Source: a bacterium (GTDB taxonomy: Bacteria; Patescibacteriota; Minisyncoccia; Minisyncoccales; Minisyncoccaceae). Taken from it: a stretch of 64,000 nt of DNA. The notes beneath the pieces were generated by a model. It did not search any database. It had not been told where the DNA came from and saw only the letters and a list, made by a program, of their open reading frames with translations. A program made the position numbers and the translations under genes. Below, in pieces: positions 8,738 through 17,265 of the stretch (positions are counted from its first letter, which is position 1; each line of letters begins with the position of its first letter). The DNA is taken from NCBI GenBank assembly GCA_023228085.1, contig JALOBW010000001.1, positions 62,001 to 126,000 of the forward strand, in the 5' to 3' direction.

Positions 8738-11700
8738 ATGGAGAATTTTAGTGGCTCAAAGTATGAAGAAAATAAAACAAATAATCTTACTGGAGAAAAA
8801 GTAAATTTTGATTGGGATGAAATCAGAAAAGGTATCCTAGAGGTTGGCGAAGAAGGTTCTTTACAAAAAACTCAAAAAACTGAATCAAGCGTTAATAATT
8901 CTAAAAACGAAGATTCTCTTGATCAGGAGAGTTTTTCTCGTCCGTCTTTTTCTGAAATCGCTGAATCAAAAAAACTTAATGATGCAAAAAAAGAACTAGA
9001 AGAAATGTTCCCGAGTTTTTCTGGAATAGTAGAAAAACCAAAAAATCTAATAGAACAAGAAGAAAGAGAGACTGAAATGTTTGATAGATTTTCGGGCACA
9101 GAAACAAAACCAGAAGAAAAAGAAGAGATTGAGCCATTTTTTAATCCTGTTGTAAATCAAATAAATATTGATGATTTATCAATAAAACAAACAGGGCCTG
9201 TTTATAATAAATGGCAGGCTGATTCTGTTGAAAAACTGGGCGAAGTTGAAGAAAAATTAAATCAAGAACCGAATACGCTTGAAATAAAAAGTGAGAAAAA
9301 GCCCCCCATCCCAGAGCCTCCAAAAGAAATAGAGCAAGTAGTTGAAACAAATGAGACTGAAACTAAAGAAGAGAGAGATGATGAAGAAATCCAAAAAATT
9401 AAAACAGAAAAAGAAATAATCGTACTTAAAGAGAAGTTAGGAATTCCTTCCGAAAAAAAAGAGGGGACTCCAAGCACAGAAAGAGAACAATCACTAATTG
9501 AAAAACAGAAGGAAAAAATACTTGGTTTTATCAGAGGCAAAAAAGAACAAACTGAAACCGAATTTGAGAATCTATCCTCTCAGAAAAAGACTCTTTTTAC
9601 CAAATTTGTTTCTTTGGCTAAAAATAGAAAGGTTCAAGCAGCAGTTATTGGATCGGCTTTGGTCGGTGTTTCAATAATGGTCCCACCTGTTGGAGGAGCA
9701 GCATGGCTAACACAAGGAATTGTTTCGGGTTTTTTGCCGGTTGAATTTGGTATTCCTCTTAAGGTAGCAGGAGGTGTTGTTGGTGGGGCGATTTTGCGAA
9801 AAGCTATTGAATTCAAAAATAAGAAAAATGGGATAGTTCCTTCTAAGGAAGTCGCGAGTCAAGAAACTATAGATCAAAAAAATCTGGAGACTCCAATAAT
9901 AGTTGGACAAAACGAAGAAGGGGAAAAAGATACTGAGATAGAAATAGACAAACAAAAAGAAGAAATTAGATCGGCAAACGAAAGAGTTAATAACGCTAGA
10001 GCGCAATTACTGCTAGCTCAAAACTCTCTTGACTTACCAGAGAAGGAAGCGCAGCTTTTTCAGGCAAAAAAAGAATTTGATGAAGCTTTTGTTGATTTTG
10101 CTAGAGAAATGTATTTACTTGCAGAAAAAACTGGAAAAACTCCAGCTGAAATATTAAATGAAATGTATGTCGGAAAGAAAGCAAAGTTAAATATAAAAGA
10201 AGTCTTGCCAGATATAAAAATTTCTCCAGAAGAAAATTTTGAAAACGAAACCACTGACACGAATGAGCAAAAGAATTTACTGGATAATTCTATGCCAAAG
10301 CCAAAGATTTCGGACAGAATACGAGATGTCATTTCTCGCGCAAAGGAAAAAGGCGCAAATGAAGTGGATGCAGTTGCATTAAAAGATAAAGAAGAAAAGG
10401 AAGATCCTCTTACAACCGAACAAAAAATAAATTTGATAAAAAAATCAGAGGATTTTTCGCAAATATATAAAGCCATTGAAGAAATAGGGGAAACCGAAAA
10501 AAACTTTCATTCGGATTTGATTATTAGTGAAATAGAAAGAATAAGAAGTCTTATAAATGACCCTGATCAATCAATAAAAGAGAAGAAATTTATTGCCGAT
10601 CTTTTTACAGGAAATATTAAAGATGAAGGTGATAAAAACGCTTTATATAAACCAAAAACAGATATTCCAGAGTTATATGAAATAAACGACCAAATTAATT
10701 TCTTACTTAAAAAAGAAATTGATAATTCAATTTCTAAAGAAAAGACTTCTGATTTAGAAAAGAAAAAACCACAAGAACAGATAATAGATACCGAAAAAAA
10801 TAAAGATGAGAAAGAAAAAGCTTTGGCAATAAACAAAACAAACAGCATAGAAGATCTATCGCTTGAAATAGAAAAAATGGGAATAGAAAACGCAAAAGAA
10901 ATTAGCGCTGCCATACAAGAATTAGACCAAAAAATTACAGCGGGTGAGGGTGGCATTTTGCCTGTTCTAGCAAAAATACCCGAAGAATATGGTATTAAAA
11001 AAAGAGTCACGAGTTTGATAGAATTACAAAAAAGTAAAAAAACAAAAGATTATTCTAGTATAAGTAGCTTTGATAATTTATTTAAGAATCTTTCAGAAGC
11101 TGAAAAATCAGAAGTACAGATGATAAGAATTGGATACAAAGAGCCCCGAGAACTAGAATCTCCACTCAGAGAAGCTGTTATGTTCTTAATGGCAAAGGAT
11201 GCCAAAAGAGTCAAAGGAACAACCAATCTTTTGGATTTTTATGATACTTTAACAGACATATTTAGCACAGTGGGAACATTAAACAGTTTTAGTGCAAATA
11301 AGATAATAAATAGTATGCACTTGTATATAAACCCGAACAAGAAAAATGGTCGTGCTGAAATGTTAGAAGAGATTCCCGAAATATATGGAATTAGATCCAA
11401 GTTTTTGGAATTAATACAAAAAGAAAACATTCTAGTAGCTAAGGGTGTGTCAAATGAACCAGCTTTACCAAAGAAAACTATAGAAGAAAATCCCCAAATA
11501 ATTACGGAAAAACCAACTCCATCTATAACCGAAAGGATCCGCTCTGTTGCTATGAAGGATGTTGAGAGGGAAATAGAAAAAGTTTCAACTCAAGAAGAGT
11601 TTTTAGAAACAATTTCAAAAGTACAGGGATTAGATATTCCTAGCGAAAGTGAATTATTAACAATTATTTATAACGGAATTGCTGGTAAAGATATTTCCGA

Positions 11701-11779
11701 TGAATTAGATATGATACCTAATGAATATGGTATTAGGGATGCACTAGAAAGAGTAATAGAAAACGAAAAAACCAATTAA
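8738..11779 (+). CDS. 1013-aa membrane-associated protein with C-terminal IPxxYGIR repeats
   Basis: The first 280 residues are highly charged and probably disordered, with short conserved-looking pieces (EELEEMFPSFSGIVE-like). Residues about 300-356 hold two hydrophobic segments separated by Gly/Pro (SALVGVSIMVPPVGGAAWLT and GIPLKVAGGVVGGAILRKAI), a plausible membrane hairpin. A coiled coil follows (RSANERVNNARAQLLLAQNS ... AEILNEMYVGKK). The C-terminal half contains four related helical units, each about 60-95 aa, ending in IPELYEINDQINFLL, IPEEYGIKKRVTSLI, IPEIYGIRSKFLELI and IPNEYGIRDALERVI. No enzyme motif is seen. The gene stands alone after the T4SS operon with its own terminator. It could be a scaffold or a surface-exposed substrate; this is not decided by the sequence. 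Confidence 0.75.
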   Translation: MENFSGSKYEENKTNNLTGEKVNFDWDEIRKGILEVGEEGSLQKTQKTESSVNNSKNEDSLDQESFSRPSFSEIAESKKLNDAKKELEEMFPSFSGIVEKPKNLIEQEERETEMFDRFSGTETKPEEKEEIEPFFNPVVNQINIDDLSIKQTGPVYNKWQADSVEKLGEVEEKLNQEPNTLEIKSEKKPPIPEPPKEIEQVVETNETETKEERDDEEIQKIKTEKEIIVLKEKLGIPSEKKEGTPSTEREQSLIEKQKEKILGFIRGKKEQTETEFENLSSQKKTLFTKFVSLAKNRKVQAAVIGSALVGVSIMVPPVGGAAWLTQGIVSGFLPVEFGIPLKVAGGVVGGAILRKAIEFKNKKNGIVPSKEVASQETIDQKNLETPIIVGQNEEGEKDTEIEIDKQKEEIRSANERVNNARAQLLLAQNSLDLPEKEAQLFQAKKEFDEAFVDFAREMYLLAEKTGKTPAEILNEMYVGKKAKLNIKEVLPDIKISPEENFENETTDTNEQKNLLDNSMPKPKISDRIRDVISRAKEKGANEVDAVALKDKEEKEDPLTTEQKINLIKKSEDFSQIYKAIEEIGETEKNFHSDLIISEIERIRSLINDPDQSIKEKKFIADLFTGNIKDEGDKNALYKPKTDIPELYEINDQINFLLKKEIDNSISKEKTSDLEKKKPQEQIIDTEKNKDEKEKALAINKTNSIEDLSLEIEKMGIENAKEISAAIQELDQKITAGEGGILPVLAKIPEEYGIKKRVTSLIELQKSKKTKDYSSISSFDNLFKNLSEAEKSEVQMIRIGYKEPRELESPLREAVMFLMAKDAKRVKGTTNLLDFYDTLTDIFSTVGTLNSFSANKIINSMHLYINPNKKNGRAEMLEEIPEIYGIRSKFLELIQKENILVAKGVSNEPALPKKTIEENPQIITEKPTPSITERIRSVAMKDVEREIEKVSTQEEFLETISKVQGLDIPSESELLTIIYNGIAGKDISDELDMIPNEYGIRDALERVIENEKTN

Positions 11780-11785
11780 TCATAA

Positions 11786-11814
11786 AAAAGGCGGACCTTA
11801 GGGTCCGTTTTTTT
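11786..11814. terminator. Bidirectional terminator
   Basis: Stem CGGACC / GGTCCG with a 4-nt loop, T7 to the right and A6 to the left. It serves the convergent genes ending at 11779 (+) and 11816 (-). Confidence 0.9.
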
Positions 11815-11815
11815 A

Positions 11816-12295
11816 TTATTCAATTATTGGAGTTATAACAATTTTTCTGTCTTCTCTTATACCGATACTTTCTACTTTTACATCAAGCCTATTGGCAAGC
11901 TCTGTGTGAACAACCCTTCTGTCAAACGGGGAAGAGAGAAGTAATTCTTTGGCTAATCCAGTTGCGAGAACTTTATCGGCAGCTTCTTGTGCTATTTCTC
12001 TTAAGTAGTTTTCTTTGTTTTTTTTGTAATTATCTATATCCAAATTCAAAAAAATATCTTGCCCGACACTCTTCTTAATTAACTTCCTTAATAATAACTG
12101 TATGTCTGCGAGAACAAGCCCCTGTTTGCCAATAAGCATTTGTGCTTCACTAGTTTTTATATTGACCGCTAAAATAGGAGCTTCATCTTCCTTTTCTTTT
12201 TCTTTCAAAGAAATATGCTTAATCTCTGCTGGAAATCCAGCGCGAGAAAAAAAGCCAATTATTATATCTTCAATAGTTTTAATTTCCTCTTTCAT
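11816..12295 (-). CDS. khpB: KH-R3H RNA-binding protein (Jag/KhpB family)
   Basis: A 159-aa protein. The KH domain includes ILAVNIKTSEAQMLIGKQGL with the GxxG loop GKQG; the R3H-type domain includes LLLSSPFDRRVVHTELANRL and GIREDRKIVITP. The N-terminal Jag-N region is short (about 30 aa), as in reduced genomes. KhpB binds RNA and in many bacteria influences cell wall synthesis and division. It ends the conserved origin-proximal string rpmH-rnpA-yidC-khpB, which supports the assignment strongly. Confidence 0.9.
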   Translation of the reverse strand: MKEEIKTIEDIIIGFFSRAGFPAEIKHISLKEKEKEDEAPILAVNIKTSEAQMLIGKQGLVLADIQLLLRKLIKKSVGQDIFLNLDIDNYKKNKENYLREIAQEAADKVLATGLAKELLLSSPFDRRVVHTELANRLDVKVESIGIREDRKIVITPIIE

Positions 12296-12335
12296 ATCTT
12301 TTCTTTTAGTTACGGCGTCAAGCCAATTACAAGAA

Positions 12336-13055
12336 TTATTTTTTATAAATCATTTTCTGTTCTATAACACTTAAAAGACTGCTTACCATCCAATATAGAG
12401 CTACAGCAGAAGGTAAATTGAAAAGCACTACAAATGTAATAATGGGAACAAGAAATGTCATTTGCTTTTGCATAATATCTTGAATTTCTGGTTCTTTTCC
12501 TTTTCCCTCTGGAGTTAATTCTTTTTTAGGAGCAGGGGCATTTGTCTTTATTTGATAATATTGTACCAAAGCTGTAAGGATTGTTAAAGGGATACTTGGG
12601 TGAGACAAGTCTGCTATTGCAAAAAAATTTGGATTTATTGAAGACGCCACAGAAACAAAAGGATAAAATGAGGCTTTTATTTTTTCAAGATCAAAACCTA
12701 CCAAAAATACTTGAAACAAAGCCCAAATAATAGGCAATTGAATAAATAACATCCCTATCCCAGCAAAAGGATTGAATTTATGAAGCTTATACAGACTCAT
12801 TACCTCAATCGCCATTCTTTGCTGATCATCCTTGTACTTTTCTTGCAATTCTTTTATTTTGGGCTGAATCTCAAGCATTTTCTTTTGAGACTCTATGGCT
12901 TTTTTGTTTATCGGATGAGTTAATATCTTGATTAATATAGTCAAAAGAATAACAGCCAAACCAAAATCCTTTGCAAACAAATATAGCAATATCAAAATAT
13001 TAAGCATTGGCTGATAAAGAGCGACATGAAAAAAAGTTCCGATAAATTCAAACAT
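12336..13055 (-). CDS. yidC: YidC/Oxa1-family membrane protein insertase
   Basis: A 239-aa protein with about five TM helices: FAKDFGLAVILLTILIKILT, the cytoplasmic helical hairpin (KKMLEIQPKIKELQEKYKDD), FAGIGMLFIQLPIIWALFQV, then two helices at the C-terminus (ITFVVLFNLPSAVALYWMVS). It lacks the large periplasmic P1 domain of Gram-negative YidC and has no lipobox, which fits a short Gram-positive/CPR form. It inserts membrane proteins with or without SecYEG. It lies 9 nt after rnpA, in the origin operon. Confidence 0.93.
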   Translation of the reverse strand: MFEFIGTFFHVALYQPMLNILILLYLFAKDFGLAVILLTILIKILTHPINKKAIESQKKMLEIQPKIKELQEKYKDDQQRMAIEVMSLYKLHKFNPFAGIGMLFIQLPIIWALFQVFLVGFDLEKIKASFYPFVSVASSINPNFFAIADLSHPSIPLTILTALVQYYQIKTNAPAPKKELTPEGKGKEPEIQDIMQKQMTFLVPIITFVVLFNLPSAVALYWMVSSLLSVIEQKMIYKK

Positions 13056-13064
13056 ATTTTTAGT

Positions 13065-13406
13065 TTATATTAAGAGCCCATATTTTCCCAAAATAAATTC
13101 TACTTCTTTTTTTATTTCGGTTAATTCCTTTTCCTTTACTGAGTTTAAAACAATAAAAACCAAGTCATAGCCTGGTTTTATCCTGGCTATATCAAGCCGG
13201 ACTGCTTCACGGAATAAACGTTTTACTCTATTCCTCTCAACTGCCTTCTTTGATACTTTTTTACTGACTATAAAACCTATTCTACTATCAATACTATTAG
13301 TTTTTAGTGTCTTTAAAAAGAAATATCTAGACTTGGCTGTTTTCCCCTCAGTAAAAACGTTCTCAAAATCCTTTTTCTTTTTGAGACGGTTCTTTAAGGG
13401 CAACAT
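13065..13406 (-). CDS. rnpA: Ribonuclease P protein component
   Basis: A 113-aa protein of standard length. It opens with MLPLKNRLKKKKDFENVFTE and carries the signature RNRVKRLFREAVR (about 77-89), the RNA-binding RNR motif of RnpA. It binds the RNase P RNA and helps cleave tRNA 5' leaders. It lies between rpmH and yidC, the universal order near bacterial origins. The RNase P RNA gene is not in this window. Confidence 0.95.
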   Translation of the reverse strand: MLPLKNRLKKKKDFENVFTEGKTAKSRYFFLKTLKTNSIDSRIGFIVSKKVSKKAVERNRVKRLFREAVRLDIARIKPGYDLVFIVLNSVKEKELTEIKKEVEFILGKYGLLI

Positions 13407-13444
13407 TTTATTTATAAAATAAATAAGATTGTACTAAAACAATC

Positions 13445-13579
13445 TTAAACAGTTAATTCTTTCCTTCCTTTTTGTCTTCTTCTATTCAAGAGCTTTCTTC
13501 CACTAACACTACTCTTTCTTGCTAGAAAGCCGTGTGTTCTTGCTCTTTTCTTTTTCTTTGGTTGATAAGTTATACTCAT
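13445..13579 (-). CDS. rpmH: Ribosomal protein L34
   Basis: A 44-aa reading frame. It begins MSITYQPKKKKRARTHGFLA and ends GRKELTV, with the L34 core THGFLARKSSVSGRKLLNRR. It lies 38 nt upstream of rnpA and is the first gene of the leftward origin operon. The start is the only ATG in frame; no clear Shine-Dalgarno is seen. Confidence 0.97.
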   Translation of the reverse strand: MSITYQPKKKKRARTHGFLARKSSVSGRKLLNRRRQKGRKELTV

Positions 13580-13616
13580 AGCAATCAGTTATTTTTTGAT
13601 AATTAAACGTATAGTT

Positions 13617-13644
13617 AATATACCAAAAATATAATAAAAGTCAA
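13617..13644 (-). promoter_or_regulatory. Promoter of rpmH-rnpA-yidC-khpB
   Basis: Minus strand TTGACT (13639-13644), 16-nt spacer, TATATT (13617-13622), about 38 nt before the rpmH start. It lies between the DnaA-box cluster and rpmH, so DnaA occupancy could affect it. Confidence 0.65.
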
Positions 13645-13715
13645 TAAAAAGATTAAGAACAGGGAAATAACAAAAATTTTAATGTTAAAAAATATTTTCC
13701 TTTAACAATCAAGAG

Positions 13716-13827
13716 TTGTCCACATTTATCCACAATTTTATCCACACCTTTGAAAAATCAATAAAATCGCAAAAAACTCACACTGATTTCTACTTGATTT
13801 ATCCACTTTTTAAACATTTTATCAACA
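13716..13827 (+). other. oriC: Origin of replication, upstream DnaA-box cluster
   Basis: Five DnaA boxes in the same orientation within 112 bp: TTGTCCACA (13716), TTATCCACA (13726 and 13738, both perfect), TTATCCACT (13799) and TTATCAACA (13819). The cluster lies between the divergent rpmH operon and dnaA, the classic place for a bacterial origin. The surrounding DNA is very AT-rich. Together with the second cluster behind dnaA (15286-15440) this looks like a bipartite origin of the Bacillus type. Confidence 0.88.
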
Positions 13828-13869
13828 CCCTTTTCACATCTTCAAAATGTTTTATTATTATAAAAAACC

Positions 13870-13898
13870 TTTCCAAGAAGGTGTTTTTGCTTTATAAT
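13870..13898 (+). promoter_or_regulatory. Probable dnaA promoter
   Basis: TTTCCA (13870-13875), 17-nt spacer, TATAAT (13893-13898), 21 nt before the dnaA ATG. It lies inside a hairpin-forming stretch AAAAACCTT ... AAGGTGTTTTT, just downstream of the DnaA boxes, which fits autoregulation by DnaA. Confidence 0.55.
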
Positions 13899-13918
13899 AT
13901 AGGAAATCAAAAAAAAAT

Positions 13919-15274
13919 ATGGATGCAGAACAATTATGGCAGGAAGTCCTGTCCCAAATAAAACCAAATATCTCGCAAGCTAATTTCGCTACATGGTTTA
14001 ACAACACAAGAATAGAATCAATTGAAGATGAAGGGGTTATTGTAGCTGTGCCAAATTCTTTTGCAAAAGAATGGTTAGAGCAAAAATATCATAAAGACAT
14101 ACTAAAAATTCTTTATTCTTTGGATTCTAATATAAAAAATATTAGTTATACAGTAGTTCCGGTTTCTGCTACAAAAAAAATTCAAAAAAAAGAGGAAAAG
14201 AAAACCGACGTACTTGCAGAACAATTGGGATTCTCCGAATTAGATGTGGATAAGGATACCAATCTAAACCCAAAATATACTTTTGATAACTTTATCACTG
14301 GTCCTTTTAACGAAATGGCATACGCAGCCTCTATGGCAATAATAGAAGAGCCTGGTAAAAGCTACAATCCATTATTTATATACGGGGGAGTGGGTTTAGG
14401 AAAAACACATTTAATCCAAGCAACTGGAAATAAAATAAAAGAAAAATTTCCCGACAAGAAAATAAAATACATTCCTGCCGAAAAACTAATATCTACTATT
14501 GTTAATGCAATAAGAAATCAAAATATTGAAGAATTAAAAAGAAGACTCCGAGAAATAGACTTATTAATAGTAGACGATATTCAATTTATAGCTGGAAAAG
14601 ACAAAACACAGGAAGAGTTTTTCCACACTTTTAATTCTTTGTACCAAAAAAATAAACAAATAATCCTTTCTTCTGATAGACATCCAAACAACATTCCTGC
14701 CATCACCGAAAGATTAAAATCCCGCTTTGAGGGAGGAATGATTGCCGATATCAACATGCCCGATTTTGAAACTCGTTTGGCTATACTAAAACAAAAAAGC
14801 GAAGAAAAAGGGGTTATTATTCAAGAAGATATATTAGAGTTTGTAGCAAATAATATTCAAAAAAATATACGAGAACTAGAAAGCGCTTTAAATAGATTAG
14901 TAATCTACAAAAAAGCAAACAAAGAATTATTACTAGAAGATGCAAAAAAAATACTAAAAAGTATTATTTCTCCTGTAATGAAAGTGACTAGCCACAAAAA
15001 AATCATTGATACAATTACTAGTTTTTACGATATCCAAGGCGGTAATATGTTTACGACATCCAGAAAAAAAGAATTCAGTAAGCCGCGTCAGATCGCAATG
15101 TATTTAATCAAAAAAGAATTAAAAATGTCTTATTCTGAAATCGGTAGAAAGTTTGGAGGAAAAGATCACACAACCGTAATTCACGCCTGCCAATTAGTAG
15201 AAAAATCGTACCAAGAAGACGAACAAACACGACAAGAAATAGATTTAATTTTACAAAGAATTTACAGCGAATAA
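13919..15274 (+). CDS. dnaA: Chromosomal replication initiator DnaA
   Basis: A 451-aa protein. Domain I is at 1-80 (LWQEVLSQIKPNISQANFAT), with a short Lys-rich domain II. The AAA+ domain has Walker A GGVGLGKT (156-163) and Walker B LLIVDDIQF. Domain IV has the signature SYSEIGRKFGGKDHTTVIHA that contacts the DnaA box. It binds the boxes on both sides of the gene and opens the origin. The start is the ATG directly following an A-rich tract; no Shine-Dalgarno is evident, as for many genes here. Confidence 0.98.
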   Translation: MDAEQLWQEVLSQIKPNISQANFATWFNNTRIESIEDEGVIVAVPNSFAKEWLEQKYHKDILKILYSLDSNIKNISYTVVPVSATKKIQKKEEKKTDVLAEQLGFSELDVDKDTNLNPKYTFDNFITGPFNEMAYAASMAIIEEPGKSYNPLFIYGGVGLGKTHLIQATGNKIKEKFPDKKIKYIPAEKLISTIVNAIRNQNIEELKRRLREIDLLIVDDIQFIAGKDKTQEEFFHTFNSLYQKNKQIILSSDRHPNNIPAITERLKSRFEGGMIADINMPDFETRLAILKQKSEEKGVIIQEDILEFVANNIQKNIRELESALNRLVIYKKANKELLLEDAKKILKSIISPVMKVTSHKKIIDTITSFYDIQGGNMFTTSRKKEFSKPRQIAMYLIKKELKMSYSEIGRKFGGKDHTTVIHACQLVEKSYQEDEQTRQEIDLILQRIYSE

Positions 15275-15285
15275 AAAATAATGCG

Positions 15286-15500
15286 TGTGGATAACGTGTT
15301 GAGGGTAGGTGATATTTCAAAGAAACAATTAATGAACAATTCGTTAATAAAAAAGCTGGATTAGAAATATCCACAAAAAAAAGAATACTCCCCAAAAGAA
15401 TCTTTAGTTTCTTAGCTAGATTTCCACAATAATATCCACAGTAAAAAAATTTTTTATCCTTTATTTTTCAATCTTTTTTACTATTAATTCTATTTAATCC
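15286..15500. other. oriC: Second origin region: DnaA boxes and AT-rich stretch between dnaA and dnaN
   Basis: TGTGGATAA, a perfect box on the minus strand (15286-15294), and two ATATCCACA boxes on the plus strand (15367-15375 and 15432-15440), plus a diverged AATCCACA near 15496. Between and after them lies an A/T-only tract (about 15445-15495) that is a candidate unwinding element. The 300 bp hold no gene. Confidence 0.75.
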
Positions 15501-15575
15501 ACATTTTTACCTTTAGTAATATATAGTAGTAATAAAAGAAAACTAATTAATTATTTATAAATAAAAAGAAAAGAT

Positions 15576-16721
15576 ATGAATTTCACCATTCAGACCAAAG
15601 AATTCAAAAGGGGATTAGGAATCGCCGAGAGGATCACTGGGAAAAACATGACATTACCTATATTGGATAATGTACTCATAGAAACAGAAGAAAAATATTT
15701 AAAAATTTCGGCTACAGATTTAGAATTAGGTGTTCAGTGGTGGGGAGCTTGTAATACTGAAAAAGAAGGAAAAATTGCCGTTCCTGCTAGATTATTAAAT
15801 CAAGTTATTGGTTCTATTTCTACATCTGGAGAAAACATTAATATAAAGGAAAAAAATTTATCTTTAATTGTTGAATCCGAAAAAAAATTCAAAACCAATG
15901 TAAAAGGATTTTCTAGTGATGATTTTCCTATAATACCATCTTTTTTAAAAGATATTTTTGTTGAAATAAACGGAAATATAATGAAAGAAGCGTTGTCTAG
16001 TGTTGTGGATGTTTCTAGTGTTTCTAGTATCAGACCCGAAATTTCTGGTATTTTTATGTATTTTGGGAAAAACTCTATACGATTTGTTGCAACCGATAGT
16101 TTTAGATTAGCAGAGAAGCAAATTAATTTTTCTAAAGAATCTGGATACAAAAATACTTTTGATAAAGAGTTAGAATTTATAATCCCTCAAAAAGCAGTAA
16201 AAGAATTAATAAACATAATTCCAGATGATAATCGCAGTGTAAAAATCTATGTTTCCGAATCGCAAATATTATTTGAAATTGTTTATAAAGACGGACATCC
16301 TGAGGTAAGTCTTGTTTCAAGGCAAATTGAAGGGCAGTATCCAAATTATCAAGAAATAATACCCAAAAGTTTTAAAACAAAAATAATTGCAAATAGGGAG
16401 GAATTAATAAGAGAAGTAAAAACTGCAGGTATTTTTGGAGGAAAAATAAACGAAATTTCTTTAAATATTGAAAAAGGGGGTAATGAAATGGAAATAAATA
16501 GTAGGGATATTGAATCTGGGGAAAGCAGTCAGATATTACCAGTAAAAAACGAAGGGAACGACCTGAAGGTATCTTTTAATTGGAAGTTCGTTTTAGATGG
16601 CTTACAAAATATTAAAACTCAAGATATTTCTTTTGAGTTTCAGGGAGGAGAAGGACCAGCTATTATAAGACCAATAGGCGATGACACTTATTTATATGTA
16701 GTCATGCCAATAAAACTTTAA
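15576..16721 (+). CDS. dnaN: DNA polymerase III sliding clamp (beta subunit)
   Basis: A 381-aa protein of normal length with three repeated clamp domains. It opens MNFTIQTKEFKRGLGIAERI, and contains FVATDSFRLAEK in domain 2 and a C-terminus of the clamp type ending YLYVVMPIKL. It forms a ring on DNA that tethers polymerase III. It directly follows dnaA across the second DnaA-box region and ends at a terminator. Confidence 0.97.
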   Translation: MNFTIQTKEFKRGLGIAERITGKNMTLPILDNVLIETEEKYLKISATDLELGVQWWGACNTEKEGKIAVPARLLNQVIGSISTSGENINIKEKNLSLIVESEKKFKTNVKGFSSDDFPIIPSFLKDIFVEINGNIMKEALSSVVDVSSVSSIRPEISGIFMYFGKNSIRFVATDSFRLAEKQINFSKESGYKNTFDKELEFIIPQKAVKELINIIPDDNRSVKIYVSESQILFEIVYKDGHPEVSLVSRQIEGQYPNYQEIIPKSFKTKIIANREELIREVKTAGIFGGKINEISLNIEKGGNEMEINSRDIESGESSQILPVKNEGNDLKVSFNWKFVLDGLQNIKTQDISFEFQGGEGPAIIRPIGDDTYLYVVMPIKL

Positions 16722-16743
16722 ATCAAAAAAATTATTAGTGCTA

Positions 16744-16771
16744 AAAAACAGGGTTTTTGTATCCTGTTTTT
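16744..16771 (+). terminator. Terminator after dnaN
   Basis: Perfect 9-bp stem AAAAACAGG / CCTGTTTTT with a 10-nt loop, 22 nt after the dnaN stop. Confidence 0.85.
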
Positions 16772-16809
16772 AATTTGCCTGTAAAACAATATTAAAGTAT
16801 TATTAATCT

Positions 16810-17265
16810 ATGCAAACAATAACAACAAAAAACTCTAAAGAAACAGAAAATTTAGGGTTTTTGGTGGCTCAAGAAGTATTAAATGAGAATAGCTTCAAGA
16901 AAGCATCACTAATAACTCTAGAAGGAGAATTAGGTGCAGGGAAGACAACTTTTTTAAAAGGGTTTGCTAGAGGCATGGGACTAAAAAAAAATATTCAAAG
17001 TCCGACTTTTATAATAATGAATAAATATTTATTAAAAAGCAAAAAGTTTAAAAAATTTTTTCATTTTGATTGCTATAGAATAGAAAACGAAAAAGAAATG
17101 AATGTTTTAGATTTTGAAAACATATTAAACGATAAAGAAAACCTAGTTTGTATTGAGTGGGCTAGTAAGATAAAAAAAATACTACCAAAAGAAAGGTGTG
17201 ATATTATTTTTACAGTAAAAAAGGAAGACAAAAGAACGATTAAGATAAAAAAATATGAAAGATGA
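16810..17265 (+). CDS. tsaE: tRNA threonylcarbamoyladenosine biosynthesis ATPase TsaE
   Basis: A 151-aa P-loop protein with Walker A GELGAGKTTFLKGFARGMG (about 37-55), the family motif SPTFIIMNKY and the Walker B-like LVCIEWASKI. With TsaB, TsaC and TsaD it makes the t6A modification at position 37 of ANN-decoding tRNAs. It overlaps the next gene by 11 nt, so the two are translationally coupled. Confidence 0.93.
   Translation: MQTITTKNSKETENLGFLVAQEVLNENSFKKASLITLEGELGAGKTTFLKGFARGMGLKKNIQSPTFIIMNKYLLKSKKFKKFFHFDCYRIENEKEMNVLDFENILNDKENLVCIEWASKIKKILPKERCDIIFTVKKEDKRTIKIKKYER

Noticed and set aside
13716..13961. Rightward frame of 81 aa overlapping the origin and dnaA start
   Set aside because: It covers DnaA boxes and the dnaA promoter and overlaps dnaA in another frame.
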